From assembly GCA_008638375.1 (NCBI GenBank), contig CM018035.1, forward strand, positions 32,720,807 through 32,784,806: a stretch of 64,000 nucleotides of DNA. Direction: 5' to 3'. The DNA is from Nyssa sinensis. Its lineage: Eukaryota; Streptophyta; Magnoliopsida; Cornales; Nyssaceae. Below are positions 34,827 to 47,933 of this stretch, in pieces (positions within the stretch are counted from its first letter, which is position 1; each line of letters opens with the position of its first letter). A program made the position numbers and the translations under genes. The notes beneath the pieces were generated by a model, which was not told where the DNA came from, did no database searches, and was given only the letters and a program-made list of their open reading frames with translations.

Positions 34827-35769
34827 AGCCTCATCTGTAATATGATATCCCACGAGGGGTCAACTGAATTGCTGGTATGACATAATGCTAATGCAAGGAA
34901 CAAGATTTAAGGCGTGGCATGTGCAAGTGTACATTTATAATCTACATGCCTTCCAATTCATTAATACAATGCAATGGAAATATGTGTGACACACCCATGC
35001 AAACTCTATGCCACACCCATGTCTCGTTTCACGGAACACTCTTGTTGGTCAATCGAGTACCAACACCCGTTTGCGGATCGCTCTTGTTGGATACTAGGCA
35101 CCAATGCAATGGCCAATTTTGGGTTTTTCACCACAGGATCTACACCCTCATAATACATAGCACCAAAGTTCTCAACCCACACCATGTTTTCAAAGGATCA
35201 CAATATGCCAATATGCCTCGATTTCTTATGCAACTTTAATGAGACAATTCATCAAATACATGGTATTCACCTTAAGTCATGCATCATACACAAAGTAAAT
35301 CATAACTTCCAAACCCCAAAACTCCTTCTACATGAACATATGCTATATACTATCCATTTCAACATATGCTTAAGTCACATATTCACCATCTGACCAATTC
35401 ACAAAGAACACATAATTTCACAAAGCATCAATGCATCAAACAATCGTATCTTCCAAAACACAAGATCTATCTACATGAATATAAGCCACCATGTAATAAT
35501 TTAAACATATATTCAAGTTACATCCACATCATTTTAACAAATTCTCAAAGGACTCAAAGGACACACCAATACACAAACAACTCACTCTTGGTTTTTCGAA
35601 GCATTTTCATCCTAAGTGACTTTCTAATAGCAACTAAACATACAATTCATTCAAGTAACTCATAAAGAGGCAAGGAAACTTAAATCTATTCCTAACTTAG
35701 CAAGATATCATACCTAAAAGGGTTTTCTCAACCCTAGGAAGTTATTTTTGCTGTGCAGTCGAACCAATC

Positions 35770-38728
35770 TATCACGCCCCGAATTTCCACAAATCTAGGG
35801 AGTGAGTGAAATGAAATTAGAAAAGTAAATGAAAGGTCATAAGGGGGATTTAATTGCTCATTCATTCATTTCCCCCTATCTTCCCCAAAATTAGAAGTGA
35901 AAATTTATTAACGAGACCCACCCAATATGAGTCCCTAATAGTAGTCAAACACTTCCCCCAACTAATGGTCAAGGTAGTCCAAGTAGTGTCCAAAAATGGT
36001 CTCTAAAATAGTCCAAAAATGTCCCCCAAAATGCCTTGAAATAATGGCTCAAATGGGTCCCAATTGTCCTAGGACATAGGCCAAGAATAGGCCAAAAGGT
36101 CTACTAAAATAGGTCTAAGGAAGTGGCGAAACATGGCCCATGAGAGTAGCCAAACATAGCTCAATAGGGGGGCCAAACATGGCCCAAAAAGGTGACTAAA
36201 AATAGCCCAAAATGGAGGCCAAACATGGCCCAATAGGGTGCCCAAACATGGTCCAAAAAGGTGCCCAAACATGGCTTAAAAAGTTGGCCAAAGGGGCAGG
36301 TGTCAGGCTGGGCGTGTCAGGCAGGCAGTAGGTGGCAGCAAGCTTGGCGCGCAGGCGCAAGGGTCGTGGCACGGCAGGCTGGGCGCGCGCAAGGGCCTGC
36401 GGCAGGCTGTGGGCGATTGGGCTATTTCTCTGTGTTTTTACTGTAGTGATAGAGAGCAAAATATCATTTTTTTCTACAAGTTTACTGTTCCAACAGAGAG
36501 CAAATTTCTTTATTTTCTACAACAAATTTCTCTGTTTGTCCAATTTTTTTCCCAAAGTTTTTCAAGCCACTTTTCTTCCATTTTAGCCTATTTCCTCAAG
36601 GTTTCTAAACCCCCTATTTTTGACATCCTTCCCACCTATTTAAAAGGTGTTTTGCACACTTAACAAATCTTTTAATTTTCTCAAAATTTTGACATAATCT
36701 CTTTTGTTTTCTAAACATTATCCCACCTAATATTTTGCAACAATTCATATATATAATTGCATCACAATCCATCCTCACTCGATTGCCACAATCTCATGGA
36801 AATTAAATATACATTATTTAATTATACAATCCATCATACATGCACATGAACTTGAAATTAAAGGTCACTAACTTCATATTTATTACAATTATAGGGCCTT
36901 GCTCGTAGTGTTCATAATATACAAGTTTCTCACAATGGAATATACATGTCTTAGGGCCTATGCCCTTATGCACACAAAATATGCCCCAAGGGCCAAATAT
37001 CCTTCAAGGTTCCTCTCCCTCTTTCCTTTAAGACTTCATCAAGTATCAAGTACCCGGAGCCTCATCTATAATATGATATCCCACGAGGGGTCAGCTCAAC
37101 TGCTAGAATAACATAATGCTAATGCAAGGAACAATGTTAAGGCGTGGCATGTGCAAGTGTACATTTATAATCTACATGTCTTCCAATTCATTAATACAAT
37201 GCATTGGCAATATGAGTGACGCACCTATGCAACTTTATGCCACACCCATGTCTCATTCACGGATCGCTCCCGTTGGGTCAGAGTACCAATGCAATGGCCA
37301 ATTTTGGGTTTTTCACCACAGGATATATACCCTCATAATGCATAGCATCAAGTGCTTAACCCACATTATGTTTTCAAAGGATTCACCATATGCCAATATG
37401 CTTTGATTTCACCATGCAATAATGTAATCTCAATGAAGCATTCTATCAAACACCTGGAGCATGCTTCAAATAATGCAATATACTTAAAGTAACAATAACC
37501 TTTGAACCATTAAACTTTATCTACATGAACCTAGCATGAATCCAATCAATTTCACATATAAACACATTTTATATTCACAACCTTAACAATGTCTCAAAGA
37601 TCATAAAATTCATAAAGTACCAACACATGAAATAAATCATAACTCTCAAACCACAAGAGTTTCTCTACATAACCATAAGCTAGAATGCCAATCAAACATA
37701 TAAACAAGTTACACGTTCATCACTTTGGCAAATTCTTTAAAATTACAAAATACATAAAGCACCAACACCTTGAATAAATCATAACTTTCCAACTACAAGA
37801 TTTTGTCTACATGAACATAAGGTAGAATACAATCAATTATACATATAGTCATGGTTCATGTTTATCATTTTATCAAATTCCTAAAGAATACAAAGAACAC
37901 ACAAGTACATAAACAACCAACTCTAGGTTTTCAAAGCAACTATATCCTAAGTGATTTTCTAATAGCAAATAAACATATAAATCATTCAATAAACATATAA
38001 AACACTCTTAAACTTAATCCTATTCCTTACTTAGCAAAATATCATACCTAAAATGGTTTTTCTCAACCCAAGGAAGTTGTGTTCGCTGTACAACCGAACC
38101 GATTGGTGAGAATATAGCCCTTGATGAGAGGAATAACTTCCTAGAAGGAAGTCTTGCAAGAATCTTGGCCTAGGAGTGTATTTTGGTGGGTTGAAGCTTG
38201 GAGAACCTAGGGTTTTTCTTCACTTTTCTCCCATGCACTAGCTTGCTGCTGTATCTCAGACAAAAATATGAAAAAATACACTAAGGGGCTGTATTTATAG
38301 TAAAGGGGCAAAGGGGCAAAATGACCTTTTTGCCCTTAATGAGTTCGGGACCCCGTTACACTGCAACCCGTCCCGAAACGCCTCAATTCGACATTTTGCT
38401 TTAGGCAAAGTTCTTAAAATTATTTTAAATAAAAATTTTCAAAAAAATTTATTTTCACCTGCGGCCGGGTTTGGCCGGTTCCACTCGGGCCACTCGAGAT
38501 GCCCTTTTGGTCTAATTTTTTAGAACTATTTATATTTAGGCTCAAATTCACACAGTAGGTGTATTTTACCATTCTAAGCATATTTATCTTCTATGGCATA
38601 CTCTAAATATGTTCCTAAATATGACTTATGTCCAAATATGCGTGTGTAGTGTCCTATCGGCAAATAGTGCATAAATGGTGTTCTACAGGAAAAATAAAAA
38701 ATTTATCCTCAATTTCTAGGTCTCTACA
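35770..38728 (-). mobile_element. Solo G-type LTR nested in the G 5' LTR (2959 bp)
   Basis: It starts TATCACGCCCCG (TG changed to TA) and ends GGTCTCTACA, flanked by CAATC (35765-35769) and CAATA (38729-38733). It is collinear with the LTR it sits in, including the minisatellite, the GGCGTGGCATGTGC segment and the end region. A solo LTR implies loss of the internal part by LTR-LTR recombination. Confidence 0.82.
36122..36296. repeat. 24-bp minisatellite in the nested solo LTR
   Basis: Seven to eight imperfect units of the GGCCAAACATGGCCCAAAAG type, homologous to 32277-32470. Confidence 0.78.
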
Positions 38729-39346
38729 CAATAGGTGAGAATGTAGTCCTTGATGTGGAGAACAACTTCCTAGAAGGAAGTCTTGTGAGAATCCTAGCCT
38801 AGGGATGTGTTTTGGTGGCTTGAAACTTGGAAAACCCTAGGTTTTTCTTCACTTTTCTACCATGCACGACCTTTGCTATATTCTCAGACCAAATTCTAAA
38901 AAAAAAAAAATACACTAAGGGGCTGTATTTATAGTAAAGGGGCAAAAAGACCCTTTTGCCCTTAATGAATTCGGGACCCCGTTACACTACAACCCGTCCC
39001 GAAACGCCTCAATTCGACATTTTAATTTAACCACAGTTCTTAAAGTTATTTTAAATGAGAATTTTCTAAAAAATTTATTTTCGCCCGTTGGCGGTTTACG
39101 CCGGACCCACCCGGGATGCCCTTTTGGTCCAATTTTTTAAATTGTCTCCGATTAAGCTCACATTCTCATAGGAGATGTATTTTAACATTATAAGCATGTT
39201 TCTCTTCTATGTCATACTCCAATTATGCTCCTAAACATGACTTATGCCTAAATGATGCATGTATGACGCCCTACCGGCAAACTATGCATGAACAGTTTCC
39301 AACCGGCAAAAATGAAAAATTTATCCTGATTTTTCAGATCTTTACA

Positions 39347-39807
39347 CACAAAATGGGGGAGATGGTGTAACAAAAAGGGGGATTTTTTCAAACGGGGAGA
39401 TTAGATAATTTGTTTTGAGCATATATTTAAGGGGAGTAATATACATTTTTTTTATCTGTATGAGATAGCTTAGAGTCACTTTGTCTTGCTCAAGTATTAA
39501 TTTAATTGCATATGGTTACCATGTTTACTGTACCTTGTTTTATATTGAGACCCATCTAATTGTGTGATCTAATTGGATTTATTTGATATATCTCTACTTA
39601 TGTGATCTCATGTGGTTAGGTTGAGTTTGTTGTGCAGGAAATAGGTTGACCACTTTTTGAGCATTGCTAAGTGATATCTCTAGTATAGGATACTAAGTTA
39701 AAATGTATAATTTCCTTCTATCTGGCTATTTGGGATTACAAATTTTGGTATATTGTATTCTTATACTATTTTATGCAGTTTTTTCATTGATTCCAAAAAG
39801 GGGAGTT
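39347..39807 (+). other. Host 1 3' non-coding region with polypurine tracts
   Basis: It holds repeated purine runs (GGGGGAGATGG, AAAAAGGGGGA, and AAAAAGGGGAGT at 39796-39806 immediately before the LTR start). Such runs between the last ORF and the 3' LTR are usual in SIRE-like copia elements. Confidence 0.55.
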
Positions 39808-40960
39808 TGTTAGGACCATGGGGTTCGATATTGTAATTGTCTAATCCGGTTAGAAAAAATGTGCTTTGTGTATAATCCTTACATAAGTCCTAGGAGTGAG
39901 TACCTCAACACCTGTTCTTCTATAAGTTCGTCCAAGAGACATTACTGTGCATCACTACCAGTTGACTTGGCTCTCGAAGGGTATATTGAACTTTTGTATT
40001 TGTTTTGGATCTCACACAATCACATTATGCATGCATTGTATATAAATTTTATCATAACATCATGTATGTGATTGACTTGTGGATGGGAATCAATTGTCCC
40101 AAAATACATCTTTAAAATCATAAAGGAAACAATTTTATTCACAAGACAAGCAAGAATGAGCAACTTTCTGTTGCTCGTTCGAACAAACAACAAAAAAAGT
40201 TCATTTTTATTTGTATTCATTCATTCGAAGGTTCTGTATCAAACGAAGAGTTGCAACCTCAAAGTTGTGCTCGTTTGATATTCTTTGCTTGTTCGTTCGA
40301 ACGAATTAGTGCTTGTTCGAACGAACCCTACGTAGAAAATAGATTTATAATCTATTTTCAAGCTCATTTGGGATTTAACAAGCTCATTATGAAACTACAT
40401 GAAAATTCAGTTGAGAACAGTGAAAAACAAAGTGAGAGAGTTTTCAATTATGATAGCTAAAATGTTGAGAGATCAAAAAACTTTCATGAGAGATCATTCA
40501 TAAATGTTATTCATACATTTTCTACTCATGTTCTTGTCAATTTCACCATTGATGAATGATAGAGTTCAAGCTTGAGGGTCTGGCGTTAAGCGATCGGTGG
40601 ACACCGAGGTTATGAGGATTCACAATTGTTGAGCGGCTTGATCAGAGAATTTTGAAACCGTTCAGGATTCTAGTTGCTTGAATGTTTCGGCTATAAGAGG
40701 TTTGTGGATTTAAGAGGAAATTGAAGACGTGATCTATGAGAACGGAGCTCGGGGTACTAAGCTTATTTGTAAATGCATTGTAATTCATTTTCCATCACAG
40801 TGGAAGTATTCCTTGAGCATTGGCCCAGTTTCAGAGTTTTATTCCAAGGATTGTTGTCTATGGTGGTTTCTCTGTCATCAATCGGTTTGCAAACTTCTCA
40901 ATCTCTTTTAATTTACTAATTGTTTTAATTGAATGCTTCTATTAGAATATTGAAATTGAG
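39808..40960 (+). mobile_element. Host 1 3' LTR (start clear, end approximate)
   Basis: It starts TGTTAGGACCATGGGG right after a polypurine tract. It contains palindromes built on TTCGTTCGAACGAA (40292-40305) and GTTCGAACGAAC (40314-40325). The 3' end is not marked by any duplication I can read; 40960 is a guess from usual LTR size. Confidence 0.5.
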
Positions 40961-41943
40961 TTTTCATGAAATTCATAATTGTTCTTTAATTTGATTAATT
41001 GAAAACTTAATTGAGCAATTGATAGAGTAAATAGAATGAAATCATAAATTGATCACTAATTTGAATTTTTCTTTGAATTGATAAAATTGCATATCAAATT
41101 AAGCTAGATTGATGAATTCGGTGAATGTTGATAGGTCAATGTATTTGAATGATTCTTGGCTATTTCATTGATGGATGGGCATAGATGTTGGATTAATCAT
41201 ATTGAGTGATTTGGTGATATTCATACTTTGGGACCTTGAGGGATATCCAAGTGGTATCCCTCCGAAACATCTATCTTGGTCTAAAGCATGATACATGCAT
41301 TACATTTACAAAACAAGTCATAAAATGAAATGAAATGCATGATGTTTCCATGAAAACACCTAACCTTTAACCATGGTTAGAAATTCCTACATTAAAGTTA
41401 GAGAAAAAGTAGACTTTGCTGTAAAGAGAGAGATTCCAAGAACCTAATCTCAATCGTTGCTCCCACACTCTAAGAAAAGAAAAACACTAATAATGTCACC
41501 CAAATGACCTAAATTCATTAGGGATTTGTGGTATTTGAAGAGGGAGGGAAAACCCTAAATTTTACTTTTGGATCTTTGTGAAATCCTTTGAAACCCTCCA
41601 AATGATGAGCCCTTGTAGTAGGTTGAAGTTCAATCTTGAGGTTTTAAAGATAAATATGGAGTGGTAGAAACCCTAGGTTCTTTCCCCTTTTTGGCTTGAG
41701 AGAAGATAAGGAGAGATGAATTGAAAATAAATGAGAAAGTGGAAAGCTTTTAAAAATTCTAATTTTTGTTTCTACTACGTGGTCATTTGAACGATGATAG
41801 ACTTCGTTCGAACGATGCCCCATAAATTTCTCAACCTTCGCTCTCTAGTTTGGTTGTTCGAACGAACGGAGCCCTCGTTCGAACGAACTTTATAGAACTT
41901 TAATTCACACCCAAGAGCCTAGTATATTTCATCTTTGTTAAAA
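40961..41943. other. Unassigned AT-rich sequence between host 1 and M
   Basis: No gene or clear element is seen. It contains three further TTCGAACGA palindromes (about 41802-41816, 41855-41867, 41874-41888), so part of it may be another diverged copy of a host-1-type LTR. Confidence 0.4.
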
Positions 41944-43186
41944 TGTGTGCCCTCATATCTAAGACATTTTATTATTATTTAATAAATTTGATTTATTATT
42001 GAGTTTCATATTACCATATGTTTGGATGTAGCTTTATATCATGAGATGATTAGTCATTGAATTTTCATTAGGAGTGGTTCATGTGTATAAATGATATTTA
42101 TACACAAGAGATATGAGCTACTTAAATAGGGAATTCTAGAATTATTCGCGGCTATTGATAAGACTAAACATCTTATCTGTAAAGTTGTAATACAGTTAAC
42201 CTTTATGTAATTAGGTGGTTAATCTCAACCATTAGAGTAGTAGACTCTAGGTCATTGTATTGGTGTATTGGGAATACACTAAACTAGATCACTATAAGAA
42301 ATGTATTATTTGAAATGGTCACCTTTAATAAGTTTCTTATTCACTATTCGTAGTAAGCTCTTAATCCTGAGAGGATAGTGAACTCAAGTTCTGAATAGTG
42401 ATGACTTTGATTTACCAATGAGTGAGGTCTTTTAGATCAACACATCGGTATCTTGGGAAGTCATTATTTAGACTGTGGGAACACATATTCTCATGATGGA
42501 ATCTACACTCTATATATTAAAGAGATGGATATCACCTTTGTGCTAATTCAATGGGTTAATCACTGAAATCCTGATTTGGTCTTTTCAATCAATTGTTTAT
42601 TGAAATGGTGACCAATTGCAAGTGATTAATAATTATTGAATTAGGCTCTTAAAATAATTAGAGAATTAATTTGACAGTATAATATGGAACCATGATTATT
42701 AATTACAAAAGTATAGTGTATATGGGTTTACTCTATTCTACTAAGTTGGAGTGCAATTTCAATTATATAGTGGAGTTAATTGAAATTAATTAGTCAATTA
42801 AAATTAATTATGAGATAATTAAGATTTAATTGACTAATTAAAAACTAACTTAGTAGGATCCACTAGATCCATTCTCTTGCCCTAATTAAGCCCTATATAT
42901 ATGATATGTAGGGAGCTGTTTATCACAAGTTAAGTTTTTGTGCTAGACAAAAAATAAGAGGCAGCCCACTCTCCTGCAATACGGTTTGCCTAAGAGAAAA
43001 GAGGAGAAGACCTAGAGGAGTAAGAGAAGGAAGATTGCATCAATCTCTTTAAGAAGTCGTCTTCAACAATCAAGACTATCAAGAACAAGGTAACTCTAAC
43101 CCTCTTTTCAAGATTGTATGATTCATATAAAGGAAAAGATCCAAATAGATTTTGAAATTGCTTCTGCTATGGTTACGAACCCAACA
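41944..43186 (+). mobile_element. Copia-type 5' LTR of element M (1243 bp)
   Basis: It starts TGTGTGCCCTC (or two bases later) and ends GAACCCAACA, followed after two bases by a primer-binding site. AT-rich with many TTAATT runs. It is a complete 5' LTR; the matching 3' LTR would lie beyond the window because J is inserted in the internal region. Confidence 0.75.
42894..42902 (+). promoter_or_regulatory. Likely TATA box of the M LTR
   Basis: TATATATAT after CCTAATTAAGCCC, about 290 bp before the LTR end. A start about 30 bp downstream would fall near 42925-42930. Assigned on position and sequence only. Confidence 0.45.
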
Positions 43187-43188
43187 AT

Positions 43189-43200
43189 TGGTATCAGAGC
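43189..43200 (+). other. Primer-binding site of M
   Basis: TGGTATCAGAGC, perfectly complementary to the initiator tRNA-Met 3' end, two bases after the LTR. Confidence 0.85.
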
Positions 43201-43768
43201 AACTTTACATGAATCCATCAATTTTGAATGTTATATTTACTTGTTCTAAACCTATTCACGGATCCCAATAAAAATAAACGGTTATTTTAGAATGGGATTT
43301 TGTGGTACAATTTTTTTGATCAAATCAATAAAAAAATATTTTTTTTTATTGCTACAAAGAACAAGCGGTACTATTGGATTGGTCTAGCTTTTGAATTTTT
43401 CTTTTTTATCAAAAAAAAAAATGAGACTATCCCACTTCGACTGAGTATCAAGGTTCGGAGGAATTCTCCGGCAAAGCCAACTCAGGAGTGAGTGGTGGAT
43501 CATTCGCCACCTACGATCTGTTATCTCTGATCTTTAGGTTTCCTCCGAAAAGAACAAGCGCATGACTAAGAAGTAACCACTTGGGTGTTTTCTATATTTA
43601 CTTAAATCCTGTTGGGTGTTTACATCACATAATATAATATATATTAGGAATTGGACAGGACAAGGATTTGGCAAAAGGCAGCTACAATCAGAAACCTTAC
43701 CCCACGCATCTCTGATTCAAGGGTTTCCTACTACCGACCCCGAACAATCTGCTTCCGCTTCGATATTC
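43201..43768 (+). other. M internal region, left part
   Basis: Leader sequence without a recognisable gag. Its last five bases, TATTC, are the left duplication of H; the region continues at 56839. Confidence 0.5.
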
Positions 43769-44119
43769 TGTAACACTCCGACCTAAATATGGGATCATCG
43801 AGTCGTGGGTTATAAATTAGTAATCGACGCCTTAAGTAACAAGGTCGGTTTCAACCCCGATGCACAAATTTTTAGTAATAGTCTTGAAAACTCAAGACGA
43901 CTGTACATCACTTTCGTTGCAGTCACCAACATGTCGGTTCCGTGATAATTATATTTTCACGTCAACTGCTGGTTATCAATATGAATGCGAGATTTGGGCA
44001 CACATTACGAGGATACGGGAGATCAGTGTAAAGATGGTAAATTTAAGAAAATAATTAATTTTTAAAAGTAATTAATTATTTTAATATAAGAAATAAGTTG
44101 TAATATATATATATAATTA

Positions 44120-44139
44120 AATATATATATATATATATG
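44120..44139. repeat. AT microsatellite in H
   Basis: A (TA)n tract followed by GT-rich sequence at 44155-44200. Confidence 0.75.
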
Positions 44140-44385
44140 TCTGTAAATATATACACATGTGTGCATGAATATATATGTATGCATGTGTGTGTGTGTATTA
44201 AATGAAGGCATGCAACTAACCAAAGGGTAATTGAGGTGTGTGTGTGTCGGCTGAAAGGAGTGTGTGAGTGTAAATATAAAGACATATACACATATATATA
44301 TATATAGCCATATATAGGCAAAGACAGAACACACACACCCGGCCATCATGGCCTACCCCGAAACAGTAAAAACCTGAGCATGGAT

Positions 44386-47300
44386 TGTCAAGCCCCGAAT
44401 TCCCGACCGAACTCGGGGACGCGACTGAAGGAAACAAAAGAAGAAAATAAATAGACGAGTAAATAAATAAATAAATATTTAACGAATTTTAACTAAGTTT
44501 ATTAATTTAGATACAAGCCTATTCCACTAACATAACGCTACATCCATATATCTCTGTCAATACACATACATTCCCGGTTTTAAAAAAATTTCGGCAGAAC
44601 CTCCTTTATTTTTCGAACCTTTTTCCCCCTGATAATCACAATACATCATATAACATCATATAAATATAAATACATCACAATCCATCCTCACTCGATGGCC
44701 ACAACCTTATCAAAGTTAAATATACATTGTCTAATTATCCAATCCATCACATCTACTCCTACACTTAAACTAAAAGATCATTTATTACAATACACAATAC
44801 CATTTCCATTCTTTTTAGAAACACACCAATCCTTTATAAAATCAAAATACGCCCCAAGGGCCCAAATATTCTTCCAAATTTATTTCCTCTCCTTTTTCCA
44901 AGACTTCATCAAGTCCCGCGTACCAGGATGCTTTATCTGAAACCTGTGCCCACGAATGGGTCAGCGCCAACATTCTGGTATGGTACAATACTAATGCAAG
45001 GAATAAAATTAAGTCGTGGCATGTGCAAGTGTACATGTATATCTACATGCCTCCCTAATCATTCATACAATATAATGGCAATATACAAACTACACATCTG
45101 TATAAAACCCTATATCACGTTCACAAATTCATCAACACAATGCACAGGCAACATGCGTGACACACCCATGCATCTCAATGTCACACCCATGTCTCGCTTC
45201 ACGGTTCTTCCCCGTTGGCATGCAAGTACCAATATATGTCTCGCTTTACGGTCCGGACCCCGTAGGCCTGCGAGTACCTAATGGCCAATTTTGGGTTTTT
45301 CACCACAGGATCTGCACCCTCATAATGCACCAGCACCTCGTGCTGACCCACACTATGCTTTCAAGGAATCACGCAATGCCAAGATGCCATGCTTTCATCA
45401 TGTAATAATACAGTCCAAATGAAACGTCACTTTCATAAGCATATGCAACATACTTTAAATAATTCATCACAATGAAGATCAAATCACAAGACTTCATTCA
45501 CAATGCTACGTGTCATACTCAATCAATCTCAACACTTACGCAAACCCACGTATCACAATATCAATAAACCGTTTAGAACATAAATCACATATGATAATAA
45601 CTCAAGAAGTAAATCACAACTCCCCAATAATCATAAAGAGCACGGAAACATGTAAACAATCAACTCAAGGAAGAAATTAAGTCCTACGTGATCTTCTATC
45701 CGCAGATAAGCACAAAAGCATTCAATCAATATGCACATCAATCCTAAGTTAATTCTATTCCTTACTTAGTAAAGTACCATACCTGATCGGGTTATCTCAA
45801 CCCCACTAAGCTGTGTCCACTATGCAACCGAATCAACCATGTTCATCTTTGGTCCACGGTTCGGAAGTTGAAGAAAACACGCCGGCAGGTTGATCGAGTC
45901 GGCCGGCCATTTTAAATCCAGTTTCATCAGCTTCTTCAGCCTTTTTCCCTCAAGCAGATGATGATCCTGACCGATTTTGTCCCTACATCATCTCATCCAT
46001 CTTATCATTCCATCCATCAGATATTGAAGAACCTTCCCTTCGATGTTCCTGAATATTCTGGGTCATCCACCAAAATCTAAGTCTCCCAAATCAATGCTAA
46101 CAAATCCTTACTCGGGTTGCCTCTCAATCTACTAGAGTCATTTCACTGTGCCCTTTCTAATCGACCGGAGATAAACCAAACTTAATGCTTACCTCCATTC
46201 ACGGACATCCTCTAGATATGTTAAGCACTTCCATGCATATTCTGAATAATCACCATTTTCTGCTATTGGTCTCAGTTGAAATAGATTTCCCCTGCCGCTA
46301 GAGCGCTGCTACTACTGCTACAGCTCTTTTCTCCTACGGTTGCAGCTGCCACTCACTTCCTCTACTGGTGCAGCTACTGTTCTCAATCCATGGAATTAAT
46401 CTGCTTCTTGGTCTCCTGCTTTTATCACAATAAGTCCTGATTTTATAGACTGCTCCCCAAATTTGTCACAAGCATATGACCATCTCCTGCCAGTTCCTTC
46501 CTTCAATTGACCATCAGTAAATAAACCAATCCATCATCAACCAATTCCCTAAGCCAGCCACATAGAAAGGTCTCCAAAATTCCACTCACAATACCCCTCG
46601 CATCCAAGACGGCCAACTCATCTAACTGCACCAAATCCCACCATCGCAGTCACTGCCGTGCTGCCACCGCTACACACAAAAATATATATACCTGCTGCAC
46701 CACTTACACAGAACGCACATATATACTTACGCATACCCCTGCTGCAGCAGCATCAGTTCCTCTTCCATCTAATCATCTGGCATTAGTTCGACATCACAAT
46801 CACCAAACGCTTCACCCATATACCGCATAGAACCCATCCATTACAGTCGCAACATCATCTTCGTCCCAATAGAGCAGCTCACTCCTCCAAATCCCCGTTG
46901 CAACCGCTGCCTGCAATAGCCTCCATTTCCTCCGTTTTCTTACCAAACAAATAACAGTAACAGAAGCACTAAAACCACATAGAAAAAATCCCAAATTCAG
47001 GTATAAACATTTGTTGCTTCAAATCTGAAATCAACATGAACTAACCCGTCAAATTGGAAGGCAGGTACTGCTGCACCGCTGCTGCTGCAGCTCTCTCCGC
47101 TGCACTTCCGTCCCTCCTTCACCACTACACAACATCAAATTCACATCTCAAACCAACCCAAGCCACTCCAACCGACATCCACACACATAGATAAATAGAT
47201 ATATATATATATATGCACACAAATATATACTTGCCGCAGCTCCGCTTGCCACGATTGATCAGTGGCGTTCCTGCTTCGTGAATCAACCGAACCAACAAAA

Positions 47301-47933
47301 TCCCCTGCACCGACTTTATTTCTTTTCCTCCATTTTCTTCAATCTAGACCACAATCCCAACACCAACGTGCTTCTTAAGCCCATCCTCACGGCAGAATCC
47401 TCCCAAAATCGAGTTGAGTTTAGCCCGTCAAAAATCTGAATCCGTGAGAACACGAGTGGACTGTTGCGGGATCGTTGGCAACGGAGGCCGACCTGGCACG
47501 CTTGAAGACCGAGGCCACCGTCGGATTCCCCCCTCTGTCGCCCCTCTTCTCCTCTCTTCTTCTCTCTCTTTTTCCCTTTTCTCTTTTTCTCTTTCTCTCT
47601 TTTCTTTTCTTCCTCTATTCTCACGCGACCAGCCCCTGTTTTGTTCCCCATCTCTCTCTCGGTATCTCCTTTGTTTATCTACACTCAAACACACACCACA
47701 CATTAGATGCTACACTCCCTAAGGTTGCCGACACCCACCTGATATTTCTTTTCTATTCTTTTTTTTTTAATAACTTCCTTTAGAAATTTAATGGACATAT
47801 ATATATGTATATATCTTTTTAATATAAATTTATAATTCGTATCAATCCCATGGATTTATCCTGGCACTTCGTAAACCGATTTAAATATTTTATTTTATTT
47901 TATTTTAATATTTTTTTTTTTCGAATCTCTACA
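44386..47933 (-). mobile_element. Inverted full-length LTR of composite I (3548 bp)
   Basis: On the plus strand it reads TGTCAAGCCCCGAATTCC to TTTCGAATCTCTACA, the reverse complement of the LTR at 49655-53197, with few differences along its whole length. Short open frames in it (for example on 47414-47722) recur in the other arm and are not genes. It contains the same splice-site pair: GTATGGTAC/GTACCATAC at 45774-45782 and 44978-44986. Confidence 0.85.

Larger units (their letters stand above)
24832..39346 (-). mobile_element. Chromovirus G (Tekay-like Ty3/gypsy), internally deleted, with nested insertions
   Basis: On the minus strand the order is: 5' LTR (31933-39346 with insertions), primer site (31918-31929), gag (31676 to about 30300), protease (about 30210-29836), integrase C-terminus and chromodomain (29835 to 26488, split by A2), polypurine tract (26474-26489) and a 3' LTR remnant (24832-26473, with C inside). 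Reverse transcriptase, RNase H and the integrase core are missing: the sequence jumps from just after protease (about 29840) to integrase codons DIFHVSMLRKYEPDPSHM. It is therefore a non-autonomous derivative. The 3' LTR is truncated, so no target-site duplication can be read. Confidence 0.8.
31933..39346 (-). mobile_element. 5' LTR of G with two nested insertions
   Basis: On the plus strand it runs from TGTTACGCCCTG to TTCAGATCTTTACA. Without the B copy (33220-34826) and the solo LTR (35770-38728) it is about 2.84 kb, close to the 2.9-kb LTRs at 35770 and 57540. It carries a 24-bp minisatellite (32277-32470) and, on the minus strand, a predicted intron whose donor GTATGATA (35706-35713) pairs with TGTCATAC (+ strand 34875-34882). 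Confidence 0.8.

Noticed and set aside
44062..44437. Overlapping frames rich in Tyr, Ile, His and Thr
   Set aside because: These are translations of TA and GT microsatellites in H, not proteins. The same holds for frames near 2819-3154 and 15874-16255.
47316..47783. Several overlapping frames of 90-111 codons, repeated at 49806-50278
   Set aside because: They lie in the GA/CT-rich part of the two inverted LTR arms in several frames on both strands at once; their conservation only reflects LTR identity.
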